64,000 nt of DNA from Hydrotalea sandarakina (GTDB lineage Bacteria; Bacteroidota; Bacteroidia; Chitinophagales; Chitinophagaceae), in the NCBI RefSeq assembly GCF_003254115.1, contig NZ_QKZV01000002.1, forward strand, positions 310,001 to 374,000, written 5' to 3'. A program made the translations under genes and the position numbers. Position 1 is the first letter of the stretch. Each line of letters starts with the position of its first letter. Below, piece by piece: positions 28,961 to 37,901 of this stretch. Below the pieces are notes generated by a model, which worked only from the letters and a program-made list of their open reading frames with translations, had not been told where the DNA came from and made no database searches.

Positions 28961-30217
28961 ATGATTCAGTCCTGCTTTATCAATAAATTTTTTCTATTAT
29001 TTTTATCAATCGTTTGTGTATTCCCTTTGTTTGCACAACAAAGCCAACATGAATTTAGCCTCTCTCATACCATCGATAGTATTTTACAAACCCAAGTTCA
29101 GGAAAGGCACATACCCGGTGCTGTTGTTTTAATTAAAAAAGATGGTAAGATTTTATATCAACATGCCTATGGGTATGCACGTTTGTTCAATAATCAACAT
29201 CAATTACTGAAGCGACCGGAAAAAATGGAATTAAATACTTTATTCGATTTGGCTTCGCTAACAAAAGTGGTGGGTACAACTACGGCAATTATGTACTTGG
29301 CCGACAAGCATTTATTGTCGGTTGATGATCCGGTTTGTAAATATGTGCCCGATTTTAATACGCCTGATAAAAAAAATATTACCATTCGACATTTATTAAC
29401 GCATACATCCGGCATTATTGAATGGTATCCTTTGTTTTATAAAGCCCATAACCGACAACAGGTGTTTTCCTTAATTGCCAAATTACCTTTACGGTATCCC
29501 ATTGGTGCACAGCGTAAGTATAGCGATTTAGGATTTACGATTCTAGGTGAAATTATTCAAAATATTACAGGTATGCCTTTTGAACAATTTGAGGAAGAAA
29601 AAATATTCAAGCCATTGAATATGTTGCATACAACTTATAATCCTTTACAAAAGAAATTGTTTACACACTTTGCTGCTACTTCATTCGGTAACCCTTATGA
29701 AAAACGAATGGTGTATGATAGTACTTTAGGTTTTACCCAAAAAGATATTGATCCCACTTCATGGAATGGTTGGCGAAACTATGTGTTAAGTGGTGAGGTT
29801 AATGATGGAAATGCTTGGTATGCCAACGGCGGTGTATCCGGAGCAGCTGGCTTATTTTCCACAGCAGCAGACATACAGCAACTAGTTGATATGCTTTTAA
29901 ATAATGGTACTGTTAATGGCCAATCTTTTATTAGTGCTTCTACACTGCAAACCTTTTTTACAAAAGATGCTTTTCAAAATGGTTTGGGGTGGATGATGGA
30001 TGCCCATGATTCATTTATGAAAAATGCACCTGAAGGTAGTTTTGGGCATACCGGCTTTACCGGTACCAGTATAGTTGTAATACCCCAATACCATGCTTCC
30101 ATTATTTTACTTATTAATCGGCAACACATGGGTTTGTTACCGAATGGTACCTATTTTGATGTAACACCCATTCGCAAGCAAATTTTTCAAGCCGTAATGC
30201 AGTATTGTAACCAATAG
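28961..30217 (+). CDS. Secreted serine hydrolase, beta-lactamase class C family
   Basis: A 418-residue protein with a signal peptide (FFLLFLSIVCVFPLFAQ). Family motifs are SxxK as S99-L-T-K102, the Tyr motif as Y187-S-D189 and an HTG box (GHTGFTGTS) near the C terminus. Members include DD-peptidases, esterases and beta-lactamase-like proteins. It is the last gene of the susC strand and 33 bases after the DUF5107 gene, so it is probably in the same transcript. In this context esterase or amidase action on a peptidoglycan- or glycan-derived substrate is possible, but nothing in the sequence fixes it. A resistance role is not implied. Confidence 0.9.
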   Translation: MIQSCFINKFFLLFLSIVCVFPLFAQQSQHEFSLSHTIDSILQTQVQERHIPGAVVLIKKDGKILYQHAYGYARLFNNQHQLLKRPEKMELNTLFDLASLTKVVGTTTAIMYLADKHLLSVDDPVCKYVPDFNTPDKKNITIRHLLTHTSGIIEWYPLFYKAHNRQQVFSLIAKLPLRYPIGAQRKYSDLGFTILGEIIQNITGMPFEQFEEEKIFKPLNMLHTTYNPLQKKLFTHFAATSFGNPYEKRMVYDSTLGFTQKDIDPTSWNGWRNYVLSGEVNDGNAWYANGGVSGAAGLFSTAADIQQLVDMLLNNGTVNGQSFISASTLQTFFTKDAFQNGLGWMMDAHDSFMKNAPEGSFGHTGFTGTSIVVIPQYHASIILLINRQHMGLLPNGTYFDVTPIRKQIFQAVMQYCNQ

Positions 30218-30291
30218 TGCAGACATACATCATCAACCAAAGATTCAATCTATTCCGACCCCATTCTATATTGCTTCGATTCTCGTTCGAC

Positions 30292-30317
30292 TCAACAGCG
30301 TTGCACAACGCTGTTGA
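30292..30317. repeat. Perfect inverted repeat, 12-base arms
   Basis: Arms 30292-30303 and 30306-30317 are separated by two bases. No T run follows, so it is not a typical terminator. It is in the 235-base gap between the serine hydrolase gene and the outer-membrane receptor gene, which holds no other recognised feature. Confidence 0.8.
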
Positions 30318-30452
30318 TAGGGAGAAATGTCGAATTTGCCTGCCTTGAATTATGTAATAAATCATTTTCGTCGCAACAATTCTCTAACTGGTCGCAACTA
30401 TCCATTTCCATGCTTTTAGTGCATATAATTTTGGGCACTATAATCATAGTAT

Positions 30453-33065
30453 ATGAAAAGTCTAATTGTTATTTGCTTATCCTTGTTAATTGGTTATGCT
30501 GCGTATAGTCAAATGCCCGGTATGGGTGGCAAACCTGCAGCCACTAATATTGGGCACATTTATGGACGTATTTTAGACAGTACCGGAAAACCCATTCATG
30601 ATGCTACTGTATTGTTATTACAAAGCCGTATAGATGCTACCACTAAAAAAACAAAAGAAGTATTGTATAAAGGAATTACCACTAAAGCCAATGGAGACTT
30701 TAGTTTTGAAGATGTGCCAATTATTGGGGCACTTCAATTAAAGATTTCAGCTACCGGTTTTCAGCCTATTTCTCAAAATGTAAGTTTTGTAATGCCTATG
30801 CCGGGTGCTCAATCACCAATGGGTAATATGAATCAAGCCTTGAATGCTTTTGATAAAGATTTGGGTAATATTCGTTTAACAGAATCAGTGAATCAATTGC
30901 AAGGCGTAGTGGTAACAGCTACTGCTAAGCCCACCCTTAAAATGGACATAGATAAAAAAGTATATAATGTTGAGAAAGATATTCTAAACGCCGGTGGAAC
31001 AGCATTAGATGTAATGAAGAATGTTCCTTCGGTAAATGTAGATATTGATGGCAATGTAACTTTACGCAATGCAACACCACAAATATATATTGAAGGACGT
31101 CCTACAACGTTAACGCTTGATCAAATTCCCGCTGATGCAATTGAAAGTGTAGAAGTAATTACTAATCCTTCTGCTAAATATGATGCATCTGGCGGTGGTG
31201 CAGGTATTTTAAATATCATTTTAAAGAAAAATAGAAAAACAGGCTATAATGGTAATCTTAGAGCTGGCGTTGATAGCTATGGCGCTTTAAATGGTGGAGG
31301 TGATTTTAATGTTCGCCAGGGAAAATTTAATTTCAATGCTTCGGCTTTTGTTAATCAAAATAAAGGGAAAACTTTCGGTACAACTAATCGTACCAACTTT
31401 GGCGATACTAGTACGGTTGTTAATCAATCCTCAACCGATAAAGATAATGGTGGTTTTGTTTTTGGCAGAGTAGGGCTAGATTATTTTATGACCAACCGTA
31501 CCTCTTTTTCAGCCGGTATGATTAAAGTGCATGCCGATATGACTCCTAACCAATTTCTCTCAACTAATATTGATACTTTATTACAATCGGGAACTGCTAA
31601 TCAATATAGTGAACGATATGCCAATACCCACCGTAAGTTTGATGGCACAGGTGCACAATTTGGGTTTAAGCAACTATTTAAACAAGAGGGGCAGACACTT
31701 ACTGCTGACATGAATTACTTTTCAGGTAACAACTCCAATAACGTGTTGTACAATACCAATTATTATAACAATGGTGCAGGTAGTACAATTGTGAATAATA
31801 CTCAGCAACAAACTTTGGGAACAGGCTATAATCAGTTTCTAACTGCACAAACCGATTATGTAAAACCATTTGGTAAAAAATCTAAATTAGAAACCGGCTT
31901 ACGTTTTCAGCAACAAAAATTAACCAATGAAACCGATAATTATTATCTAGATAATGCAAGCAAAAATTTTATACTTTCTAATTTGGCTTCCATTCATTAC
32001 AAAAACACCAATAATGTATATGCTGCTTATGCCTCTGTAACTAGTGCTATTAAAAGTTTTGGTTACCAAATTGGTTTAAGGGCCGAACGTTCAGACTATT
32101 CAGGTGATTTGTTGAATACACAACAACATTTTAGTAATAGTTATCCAATCAGTTTATTTCCATCTATATTTTTAAGCCAGAAGTTTAAGGGTACGAATGA
32201 AGTACAGTTTAGTTATACCCGCCGAATTAACCGACCTAATTTTTTTCAGTTAATTCCTTATACTGATTATTCTGATAGTTTAAATATTACCCGCGGTAAT
32301 CCTAATTTGGTGCCTGAGTTTACCAGTTCATTTGAGTTATCGTATTTAAAAACTTTACCCCATAATAATACATTCCTGGCTTCACTTTATTATAAGCATA
32401 CCGAGGGTTTAATAACTCGATATTTAGATACTGCACAAAACTATTTAACCGGTAAACAAGATATTATCAATACATATGTAAATGCTAACTCAAGCTACAC
32501 TGTTGGCGCCGAATTAACGGGAGTAGCCAAGTTGGCCAAGTGGTGGGATATGACGATGAATGTAAACATTTATAACTCTCAAATCAATACCAATAATATT
32601 ACAGGCACTTCTCAGGCAGCATTGTGGAGTTGGTTTGGAAAAATCAACAACAATTTTACATTGCCGGGAAAATTTAAACTACAATTAACCGGTTTATACC
32701 AATCAAAAACCAACTTGCCTGTTAATAATAATAGCGGACAGCAAATGGGGCCACCAATGATGCAATCACAAAGTGCTTCGCAAGGGTATATCCGTTCATT
32801 CTATAGTGTTGATGCTGCCATTAGCCGCAGCTTTTTGAAAAATGATGCTGCAACAGTAAGTATTAGTATGAGTGATATTTTTAGAACACGCTATTCAGAT
32901 CAATACTCTTTCAGTAACTTTTTTGTACAAGATTATAACAGATTGCGCAACCCACAAATGTTACGTATCAACTTTAGTTATCGGTTTGGTAAAATGGATG
33001 TTTCATTATTTAAAAGAAAAAATACCAATACTTCCGGTATGGACGCTCTACAAGGTGTTCAGTAA
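30453..33065 (+). CDS. Outer-membrane beta-barrel receptor with CarboxypepD_reg domain
   Basis: An 870-residue outer-membrane protein. After a signal peptide (SLIVICLSLLIGYAAYSQ), a CarboxypepD_reg-like domain runs from about 35 to 130 (GRILDSTGKPIHDATVLLL). A TonB-plug-like segment follows (LQGVVVTATAKPTLKMDID, GTALDVMKNVPSVNVD, IPADAIESVEVITNPSAKYD) and then a barrel to the C terminus. It belongs to the 'outer membrane beta-barrel family' of TonB-dependent-receptor-like proteins common in Bacteroidota, not SusC. No SusD partner is adjacent and the substrate is unknown. The next genes downstream are convergent, so it is probably monocistronic, closed by the hairpin at 33090. Confidence 0.88.
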   Translation: MKSLIVICLSLLIGYAAYSQMPGMGGKPAATNIGHIYGRILDSTGKPIHDATVLLLQSRIDATTKKTKEVLYKGITTKANGDFSFEDVPIIGALQLKISATGFQPISQNVSFVMPMPGAQSPMGNMNQALNAFDKDLGNIRLTESVNQLQGVVVTATAKPTLKMDIDKKVYNVEKDILNAGGTALDVMKNVPSVNVDIDGNVTLRNATPQIYIEGRPTTLTLDQIPADAIESVEVITNPSAKYDASGGGAGILNIILKKNRKTGYNGNLRAGVDSYGALNGGGDFNVRQGKFNFNASAFVNQNKGKTFGTTNRTNFGDTSTVVNQSSTDKDNGGFVFGRVGLDYFMTNRTSFSAGMIKVHADMTPNQFLSTNIDTLLQSGTANQYSERYANTHRKFDGTGAQFGFKQLFKQEGQTLTADMNYFSGNNSNNVLYNTNYYNNGAGSTIVNNTQQQTLGTGYNQFLTAQTDYVKPFGKKSKLETGLRFQQQKLTNETDNYYLDNASKNFILSNLASIHYKNTNNVYAAYASVTSAIKSFGYQIGLRAERSDYSGDLLNTQQHFSNSYPISLFPSIFLSQKFKGTNEVQFSYTRRINRPNFFQLIPYTDYSDSLNITRGNPNLVPEFTSSFELSYLKTLPHNNTFLASLYYKHTEGLITRYLDTAQNYLTGKQDIINTYVNANSSYTVGAELTGVAKLAKWWDMTMNVNIYNSQINTNNITGTSQAALWSWFGKINNNFTLPGKFKLQLTGLYQSKTNLPVNNNSGQQMGPPMMQSQSASQGYIRSFYSVDAAISRSFLKNDAATVSISMSDIFRTRYSDQYSFSNFFVQDYNRLRNPQMLRINFSYRFGKMDVSLFKRKNTNTSGMDALQGVQ

Positions 33066-33089
33066 TGATGGTTTGATTTGTTAGGCAAA

Positions 33090-33128
33090 AAGCCGTCTTC
33101 CGTTCAGTTGGGAGGCGGTTTGTTTTTT
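33090..33128 (+). terminator. Terminator after the outer-membrane receptor gene
   Basis: Twelve-base arms (33090-33101 and 33110-33121, with G-T wobbles), an eight-base loop and a six-T run. It lies between the receptor gene and the convergent response-regulator gene. Confidence 0.8.
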
Positions 33129-33218
33129 ATTGATATAATGCTTAACTATTTCGCATTCACTAAAATATTAATGAATAAAAAAGAGATATTCTTGTATTGC
33201 TGTGTTAGAAAGGATGCA

Positions 33219-33932
33219 TTAAGAGGTCTTGCCGGTTAAAGCAATCACTGCATCTTTGTAGTTGTCGCCAATAGGCAGTTCAATATTGTTGATGAAAATG
33301 CTGCTTCGTTTAATGGCAGTGATGTGTTCAATAGCAATGATGTATGACTTGTGAATTCTGATGAATAAGTTTCCGGGTAATTGTTCTTCCAATGTTTTCA
33401 TGCTCATGCGGGTAACAACAGGCCTATTAGAATGGATGAGGTGGATTTTAATATAATCTTTCAAACCTTCAATCCATATAATATCTTTAAAAGCAATTTT
33501 TAAGAGGGTGTAATCTACATTCACAAAAAAATAGGAGGGAGTAGGTGTGGGACTGATTGGTGCATGCGCATTTTTTAGTTGGAATAGTTCCCATGCTTTG
33601 TTACACGCCTTCACAAATCTATCTAACGATACCGGCTTTACGAGATAGTCCACCACATCTAAATTAAATCCGTCTAATGCAAACTTTTCATAAGCTGTAA
33701 CCAAAATAATCATGGGTTTGTTGGGTAAGCTTTGAATAAATTGTAAGCCGGTTAATCCGGGCATTTGTATGTCAAGAAAAATTAAATCAATAGGCTGCGT
33801 TTGTAATACTTTCATGGCCTCCATGGCATTATTGCAAGTTGCTTTAAGTTGCAAAAAGGGAACCTGGCTAATATTGTCGGCCAGCAATTCTAAAGCCAGG
33901 GGCTCATCATCAACTGCTATACATTGTATCAT
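33219..33932 (-). CDS. LytTR-family response regulator
   Basis: A 237-residue two-component regulator. The receiver domain has acidic VDDEP near the N terminus, phospho-acceptor D54 in LIFLDIQMPG, VTAYEKFAL and the conserved Lys in YLVKP. A LytTR DNA-binding domain occupies about 135-235 (DIIWIEGLKDYIKIHL, LFIRIHKSYIIAIEHI). Its ATG overlaps the stop codon of the histidine kinase gene by four bases (ATGA), so the two are translationally coupled and form a cognate pair. Target genes cannot be predicted; the neighbouring outer-membrane receptor gene is one candidate. Confidence 0.94.
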   Translation of the reverse strand: MIQCIAVDDEPLALELLADNISQVPFLQLKATCNNAMEAMKVLQTQPIDLIFLDIQMPGLTGLQFIQSLPNKPMIILVTAYEKFALDGFNLDVVDYLVKPVSLDRFVKACNKAWELFQLKNAHAPISPTPTPSYFFVNVDYTLLKIAFKDIIWIEGLKDYIKIHLIHSNRPVVTRMSMKTLEEQLPGNLFIRIHKSYIIAIEHITAIKRSSIFINNIELPIGDNYKDAVIALTGKTS

Positions 33933-34963
33933 GCATGAAAGTTTAGTTGTAAGGTAACGACAAACCAGCCATCTTGTTGCTGAATGGATAAATGTTGAAA
34001 ATGACCATAAAGCAGTTTTAATCTTCGTTCAACATTGTTTAAACCAATGCCTGAGGTTTTATCTTTTACCTCACTAGAGGTTGGGTTGTATTTATTTTGA
34101 ACTTTAAATAATAATTGATTGTTATTGGCCTTCAACTCAATCACAATTTTTGCTTCTTCTATTAAACCTGTGCCATGTTTAAATGCATTTTCAACAAATG
34201 GAATTAAGAGCATGGGCTCAATATCATAATGTTTATCAGGTGTGCTTGCATTAAACTGAACGGTAACATGGTTGCCAAAGCGTTGTTGTTGCAGGTCAAT
34301 ATAACTTTGCAGGTATTCAATTTCTTTTTCGAGGGGTACTTTTTCTTCATCGGCTTCATACAACATGTAACGCATTAATGCCGATAATTTAATAAGCGAT
34401 GGTTCTAATACATCCGATTTTTTTCTGGCTAATGCCACCATATTATTCAATACATTAAACATAAAATGCGGACTAACCTGCGAACGTAAAAAAGAAAGTT
34501 CGGTGGTTAAATTTTCTTTTTCTTTTTGTTGTAAAATATGGTCGTATTTTATTTTGTCGCGAATCATTCTGTAAGCTGTACTCGTGGCCAAAATAAACAG
34601 AAAGGGAAAAAACACAAATAGTATGGCAGGTTTTAATTCATAGGTTCTTGCCGCTAAAAAGGTTTCAAACAAAATCCAATCGAATACAATTTGAATAACA
34701 AAAATCACAACTTGTATCAATGCAAATTCCCAATACTTTTTCTTGTAAATGAATTTGGGCATTAGTAAGTAAGCATTCAAATAAAAATAACCGGCCCAAA
34801 GTGCGGCTGTAATTATGTATTTAATAAGGGAATAAGAATCATCATGCTCATGTTTGGTTTCATAAGAGGGGCGCAGTAAAAAAGGGAGTGAAAAAAGTAG
34901 TGTCCATGCAGCAATGTGCATGGCAATAATTACCCATTTTTTGGCGTACCACTGTTGTTTCAT
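33929..34963 (-). CDS. LytS/YehU-type sensor histidine kinase
   Basis: A 344-residue inner-membrane kinase. Four hydrophobic helices occupy about residues 10-130. A cytoplasmic linker leads to the His_kinase (PF06580-type) phospho-acceptor motif SQVSPHFMFNVLNNM, with H166 predicted to be phosphorylated. The HATPase region is seen in LLIPFVENAFKHG and TSGIGLNNVERRL. There is no obvious large extracellular sensor, so the signal may be sensed within the membrane. It is first in the two-gene operon with the LytTR regulator and is transcribed away from the tRNA genes' side of the gap. Confidence 0.93.
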   Translation of the reverse strand: MKQQWYAKKWVIIAMHIAAWTLLFSLPFLLRPSYETKHEHDDSYSLIKYIITAALWAGYFYLNAYLLMPKFIYKKKYWEFALIQVVIFVIQIVFDWILFETFLAARTYELKPAILFVFFPFLFILATSTAYRMIRDKIKYDHILQQKEKENLTTELSFLRSQVSPHFMFNVLNNMVALARKKSDVLEPSLIKLSALMRYMLYEADEEKVPLEKEIEYLQSYIDLQQQRFGNHVTVQFNASTPDKHYDIEPMLLIPFVENAFKHGTGLIEEAKIVIELKANNNQLLFKVQNKYNPTSSEVKDKTSGIGLNNVERRLKLLYGHFQHLSIQQQDGWFVVTLQLNFHA

Positions 34964-35044
34964 TATACTAAAATAAGTTAGTTAAGTTATAAAGCATGTG
35001 TAGCAGCGACCAAAAGGTGAATTTCTGCGACCAATTCCAACAAC

Positions 35045-35076
35045 AAAAAAGGCAACCTTTTACAAGATTGCCTTTT
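35045..35076 (-). terminator. Terminator after tRNA-Pro
   Basis: Read on the minus strand, 11-base arms (35076-35066 and 35057-35047) enclose an eight-base loop and are followed by T residues. It lies immediately downstream of tRNA-Pro. Confidence 0.8.
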
Positions 35077-35087
35077 GAAAGCTTCTG

Positions 35088-35161
35088 TCGGGAGGACAGG
35101 ATTCGAACCTGCGACCCCCTGGTCCCAAACCAGGTATTCTACCGGGCTGAACTACCTCCCG
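35088..35161 (-). tRNA. tRNA-Pro (anticodon TGG)
   Basis: Folds as a 74-base cloverleaf on the minus strand. The acceptor stem CGGGAGG pairs with CCTCCCG, the discriminator is A, and the T loop is GGTTCGAATCC. The anticodon stem CCTGG/CCAGG holds loop TTTGGGA, giving anticodon TGG. The 3' CCA is not encoded. Confidence 0.96.
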
Positions 35162-35173
35162 AAGCCCTATGGA

Positions 35174-35199
35174 TAAAAAAACGCACTTTACTTGTGCGT
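35174..35199 (-). terminator. Terminator between tRNA-Ser and tRNA-Pro
   Basis: Six-base arms ACGCAC/GTGCGT with a seven-base loop, followed on the minus strand by a run of six to seven T residues. This suggests that tRNA-Ser and tRNA-Pro can be expressed separately. Confidence 0.75.
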
Positions 35200-35207
35200 G
35201 TATTTTG

Positions 35208-35296
35208 CGGTGAGGGAGGGATTCGAACCCTCGGTACAGTTTAACCCGTACGGCAGTTTAGCAAACTACTGGTTTGAGCCACTCACCCACCTCACC
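35208..35296 (-). tRNA. tRNA-Ser (anticodon GCT)
   Basis: An 89-base class II tRNA on the minus strand. The acceptor stem GGTGAGG pairs with CCTCACC, the anticodon loop is TTGCTAA (GCT, reading AGC/AGT), a long variable arm with a CCGTACGGG-type stem is present, and the T loop contains GGTTCGAATCC. The 3' CCA is not encoded. Confidence 0.96.
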
Positions 35297-35403
35297 ATTC
35301 CCAAGTTTTATTTGGGGTTGCAAAAATAGGGATGCTGTTTGTAAAATCCTAAAATCGGCTTTGGTAATTTTTAAAATATTTTTTGAGCCGAAAAATTGAT
35401 TCA

Positions 35404-36831
35404 TTACATGGCAGCTAATTGCACCTTTTGTGTTAATTCCATAACATTTTCCCTAAAAATGGTATCCGTATCCATTAAATCTTTTACGGTTTGGCATGAA
35501 TGAATAACGGTTGTATGGTCTCTTCCTCCAAAATGCTCGCCTATGGTTTTTAATGAATTTTTTGTAAATGCTTTGGCTAAGTACATTGTAATTTGACGAG
35601 CCTGTACAATTTCACGTTTCCTTGTTTTATGCAATAAACGTTCATACGGTACATCAAAATATTCGCATACCATTTTTTGTATGGCTTCAATGGTAATTTC
35701 TTTGCTGGTTGTTTTAACAAAATTGCGCAATACTTTTTTGGCTAATTCTATATCAATTTCTTTTTTGTTTAATGATGACTGGGCTAATAATGAAATTAAT
35801 GCGCCTTCTAATTCCCTAACATTGGTATTAATGTTATAAGCCACATATTTCACTACATCTTTACTCATGTCTAACCCGTCATTCTTCATTTTATGTTCTA
35901 AAATTTCAATGCGGGTATCATAATCCGGTAATTGTAAATCGGTACTTAAACCCCAGCGGAAGCGGCTTAATAAACGTTCTTGCATGCCATCTAAATCCTT
36001 AGGGGCTTTATCAGATGTTAATACCAATTGTTTACCGCTTTGGTGTAAGTGATTGAATATGGCAAAAAATGCATCCTGCGATTTTTCGGCACGATTGAAA
36101 AATTGTACATCATCAATAATCAATACATCAATTAATTGATAGAAATGTATAAAGTCGTTGATGGCATTATTGCGGCTATGGTCTTGAAACTGATTAATAA
36201 ATTTTTCACTGCTAACATATAAAACCACTTTGCCGGGATGTAATCTTTTTACTTCATTGCCAATAGCTTGAGCTAAATGTGTTTTTCCTAAACCAACACC
36301 ACCATATATAACTAAAGGATTGAATGAGTTGGCGCCGGGCTTTTCGGCAACAGTTTTCCCGGCTCTGCGCGCTACACGGTTACAATCACCTTCAATAAAT
36401 GATTCAAATGTATAAGTAGGATTTAATTGAGGGTCAATTTGCATTTTCTTTAATCCCGGAATAATAAAAGGATTTTTAACCGGGTTATCAATCACCAGCG
36501 GGAAATTCATTTCATTGTTTGCATAAATTTTCATGCCACTGGCAGGCAAGTCCATGCTGCCATTTCTTCCATTACCGCTATCAACCATTATTCTATATTC
36601 CAAACGAGCATCTTTACCTAATTCACGCTTTAAGGTTTTAGCTAATAAGTTAACATAGTGCTCTTCCAGGTATTCGTAAAAAAATTGGCTGGGTACTTGA
36701 ATTAATAATACATTATTTTTTAATTCAATTGGTTTTATGGGCTCAAACCATGTTTTAAAATGTTGCCACTCTACAATATCTTTAATAATTTTAAGGCAAT
36801 TGTTCCAGATTGATTCAGCAGTTTTTACCAT
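35404..36831 (-). CDS. dnaA: Chromosomal replication initiator DnaA
   Basis: A 475-residue AAA+ initiator that binds DnaA boxes and melts the origin. Domain I covers residues 1-80 (WQHFKTWFEPIKPIEL) and domain II is a short linker. The AAA+ core has Walker A YGGVGLGKTH (176-185), Walker B VLIIDDVQFF and sensor/box VII region LLSRFRWGLS. Domain IV carries the DnaA signature GGRDHTTVIHSC near the C terminus. No cluster of DnaA boxes is evident in the 107-base downstream or 134-base upstream gap, so the origin does not appear to abut this gene. It is flanked by tRNA genes and the nucleotidase-like pair. Confidence 0.98.
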   Translation of the reverse strand: MVKTAESIWNNCLKIIKDIVEWQHFKTWFEPIKPIELKNNVLLIQVPSQFFYEYLEEHYVNLLAKTLKRELGKDARLEYRIMVDSGNGRNGSMDLPASGMKIYANNEMNFPLVIDNPVKNPFIIPGLKKMQIDPQLNPTYTFESFIEGDCNRVARRAGKTVAEKPGANSFNPLVIYGGVGLGKTHLAQAIGNEVKRLHPGKVVLYVSSEKFINQFQDHSRNNAINDFIHFYQLIDVLIIDDVQFFNRAEKSQDAFFAIFNHLHQSGKQLVLTSDKAPKDLDGMQERLLSRFRWGLSTDLQLPDYDTRIEILEHKMKNDGLDMSKDVVKYVAYNINTNVRELEGALISLLAQSSLNKKEIDIELAKKVLRNFVKTTSKEITIEAIQKMVCEYFDVPYERLLHKTRKREIVQARQITMYLAKAFTKNSLKTIGEHFGGRDHTTVIHSCQTVKDLMDTDTIFRENVMELTQKVQLAAM

Positions 36832-36965
36832 ACTATTTGCAACAATTTATCAATAAGTTTTAGAATAATTTTTGAATGCCCCATATAAGTCCTCAGCATC
36901 AAACTGCACAAAAAAATTTTAGACGGACTGCGAATATGTAGACTTTATGTTGAAAAAAAAATTTT

Positions 36966-37901
36966 TTATTGATTCTTTTTTTCCTTTAGTAAAAAGTTTT
37001 TCGTTCGCAGCAAATTTTTGTTCATTTTATTGTCTATTTCAAAATCTAGTTGGGCTAATTGAACACCTCCCCATCCGGCTTGGTTCACAATTGTGTAACC
37101 ACTGCTTTTATTTTGATAAATTCTAGGCTGCTTAAAAAAACGTTGTGTGTGGCCGCCAACAATTACATCAATATCATAGTTATTTTTTGCAAGTATTTCA
37201 TCACTTAAGTTGCCATCTGAATAACGGTCGCCTAAGTGCGATAAACAGATAATCATATTGCAATTTTTTTGCTTTAAATAGTTGGCAGTTGTATTGGCTT
37301 GTTCCACCGCATCAAGGTAAACTATTTTTTCTTTATCCGGAATAGAAATTTTGTCATGCAGTGGCAGTACAATACCCATTATACCAATTTTTAAGTTTGG
37401 CCATTCTATTATTTTGTATGGTTCATAACAATTTTGTAAAGCTGTATGCGTGAAATCATAATTGCTAACTACAGGCTTCATACCGGTTAATGTTAAGTTA
37501 TTCGCTAAATGGTCTATTCCTGCCATAAAATCTTTTTCTCCCAATGTAAAAGCGTGATATCCTAAATATTTCAAAGCTTCTAATTCAGCCTTGCCTTTAA
37601 ATGTATCAAAAACAGGGCCATCTCCACAAAAATCACCCGCATCAACCAATAAAGTATAAGGATTATTTTTTACTATGTCATCAATCACTTTTTTGTGTGC
37701 TCCAATTCCTCCCGTATGGCGTTCAGTATCATATTCATTTTTTACAGGAAATAAGTTGCTTTGTAAATTATTGGTATGTAATAATGTAAATGTAATAGTG
37801 CTACCATCTACCCATAAAAATTTGTTTGGAATAATAGGCAAGCTGAATAATAAACCCGCTTTAGCCGTGCTTGTTATAAAATCTCTTCTATTCATAAACA
37901 T
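36966..37901 (-). CDS. 5'-nucleotidase N-terminal (metallophosphatase) domain protein, metal site degenerate
   Basis: A 311-residue protein with a twin-arginine-type signal (NRRDFITSTAKAG) and the UshA/5'-nucleotidase metallophosphatase fold. Several metal-binding motifs are altered. The usual HTNDxH is HTNNLQ (N45 and Q47), GNHE is GEKD (122-124), and GGHTH is GGHTQ (Q253). AGD (D90) and SHLG (H222) are kept. At least four expected ligands are therefore missing, suggesting loss of catalysis or another role. The nucleotide-binding C-terminal domain is encoded by the adjacent upstream gene, whose end overlaps this start by 14 bases. ATG 37895 is an alternative start. Confidence 0.84.
   Translation of the reverse strand: MFMNRRDFITSTAKAGLLFSLPIIPNKFLWVDGSTITFTLLHTNNLQSNLFPVKNEYDTERHTGGIGAHKKVIDDIVKNNPYTLLVDAGDFCGDGPVFDTFKGKAELEALKYLGYHAFTLGEKDFMAGIDHLANNLTLTGMKPVVSNYDFTHTALQNCYEPYKIIEWPNLKIGIMGIVLPLHDKISIPDKEKIVYLDAVEQANTTANYLKQKNCNMIICLSHLGDRYSDGNLSDEILAKNNYDIDVIVGGHTQRFFKQPRIYQNKSSGYTIVNQAGWGGVQLAQLDFEIDNKMNKNLLRTKNFLLKEKKNQ

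Noticed and set aside
28961-30217. Serine hydrolase as an antibiotic-resistance beta-lactamase
   Set aside because: The class C-like motifs are shared with many esterases and peptidases, and its context is sugar use.
34996-35244. Plus-strand 82-codon frame across the tRNA genes
   Set aside because: It runs antisense through tRNA-Pro and into tRNA-Ser and contains their conserved T-loop sequences translated; not a gene.
35297-36965. oriC next to dnaA
   Set aside because: The flanking gaps are short and contain no cluster of TTATCCACA-like boxes.
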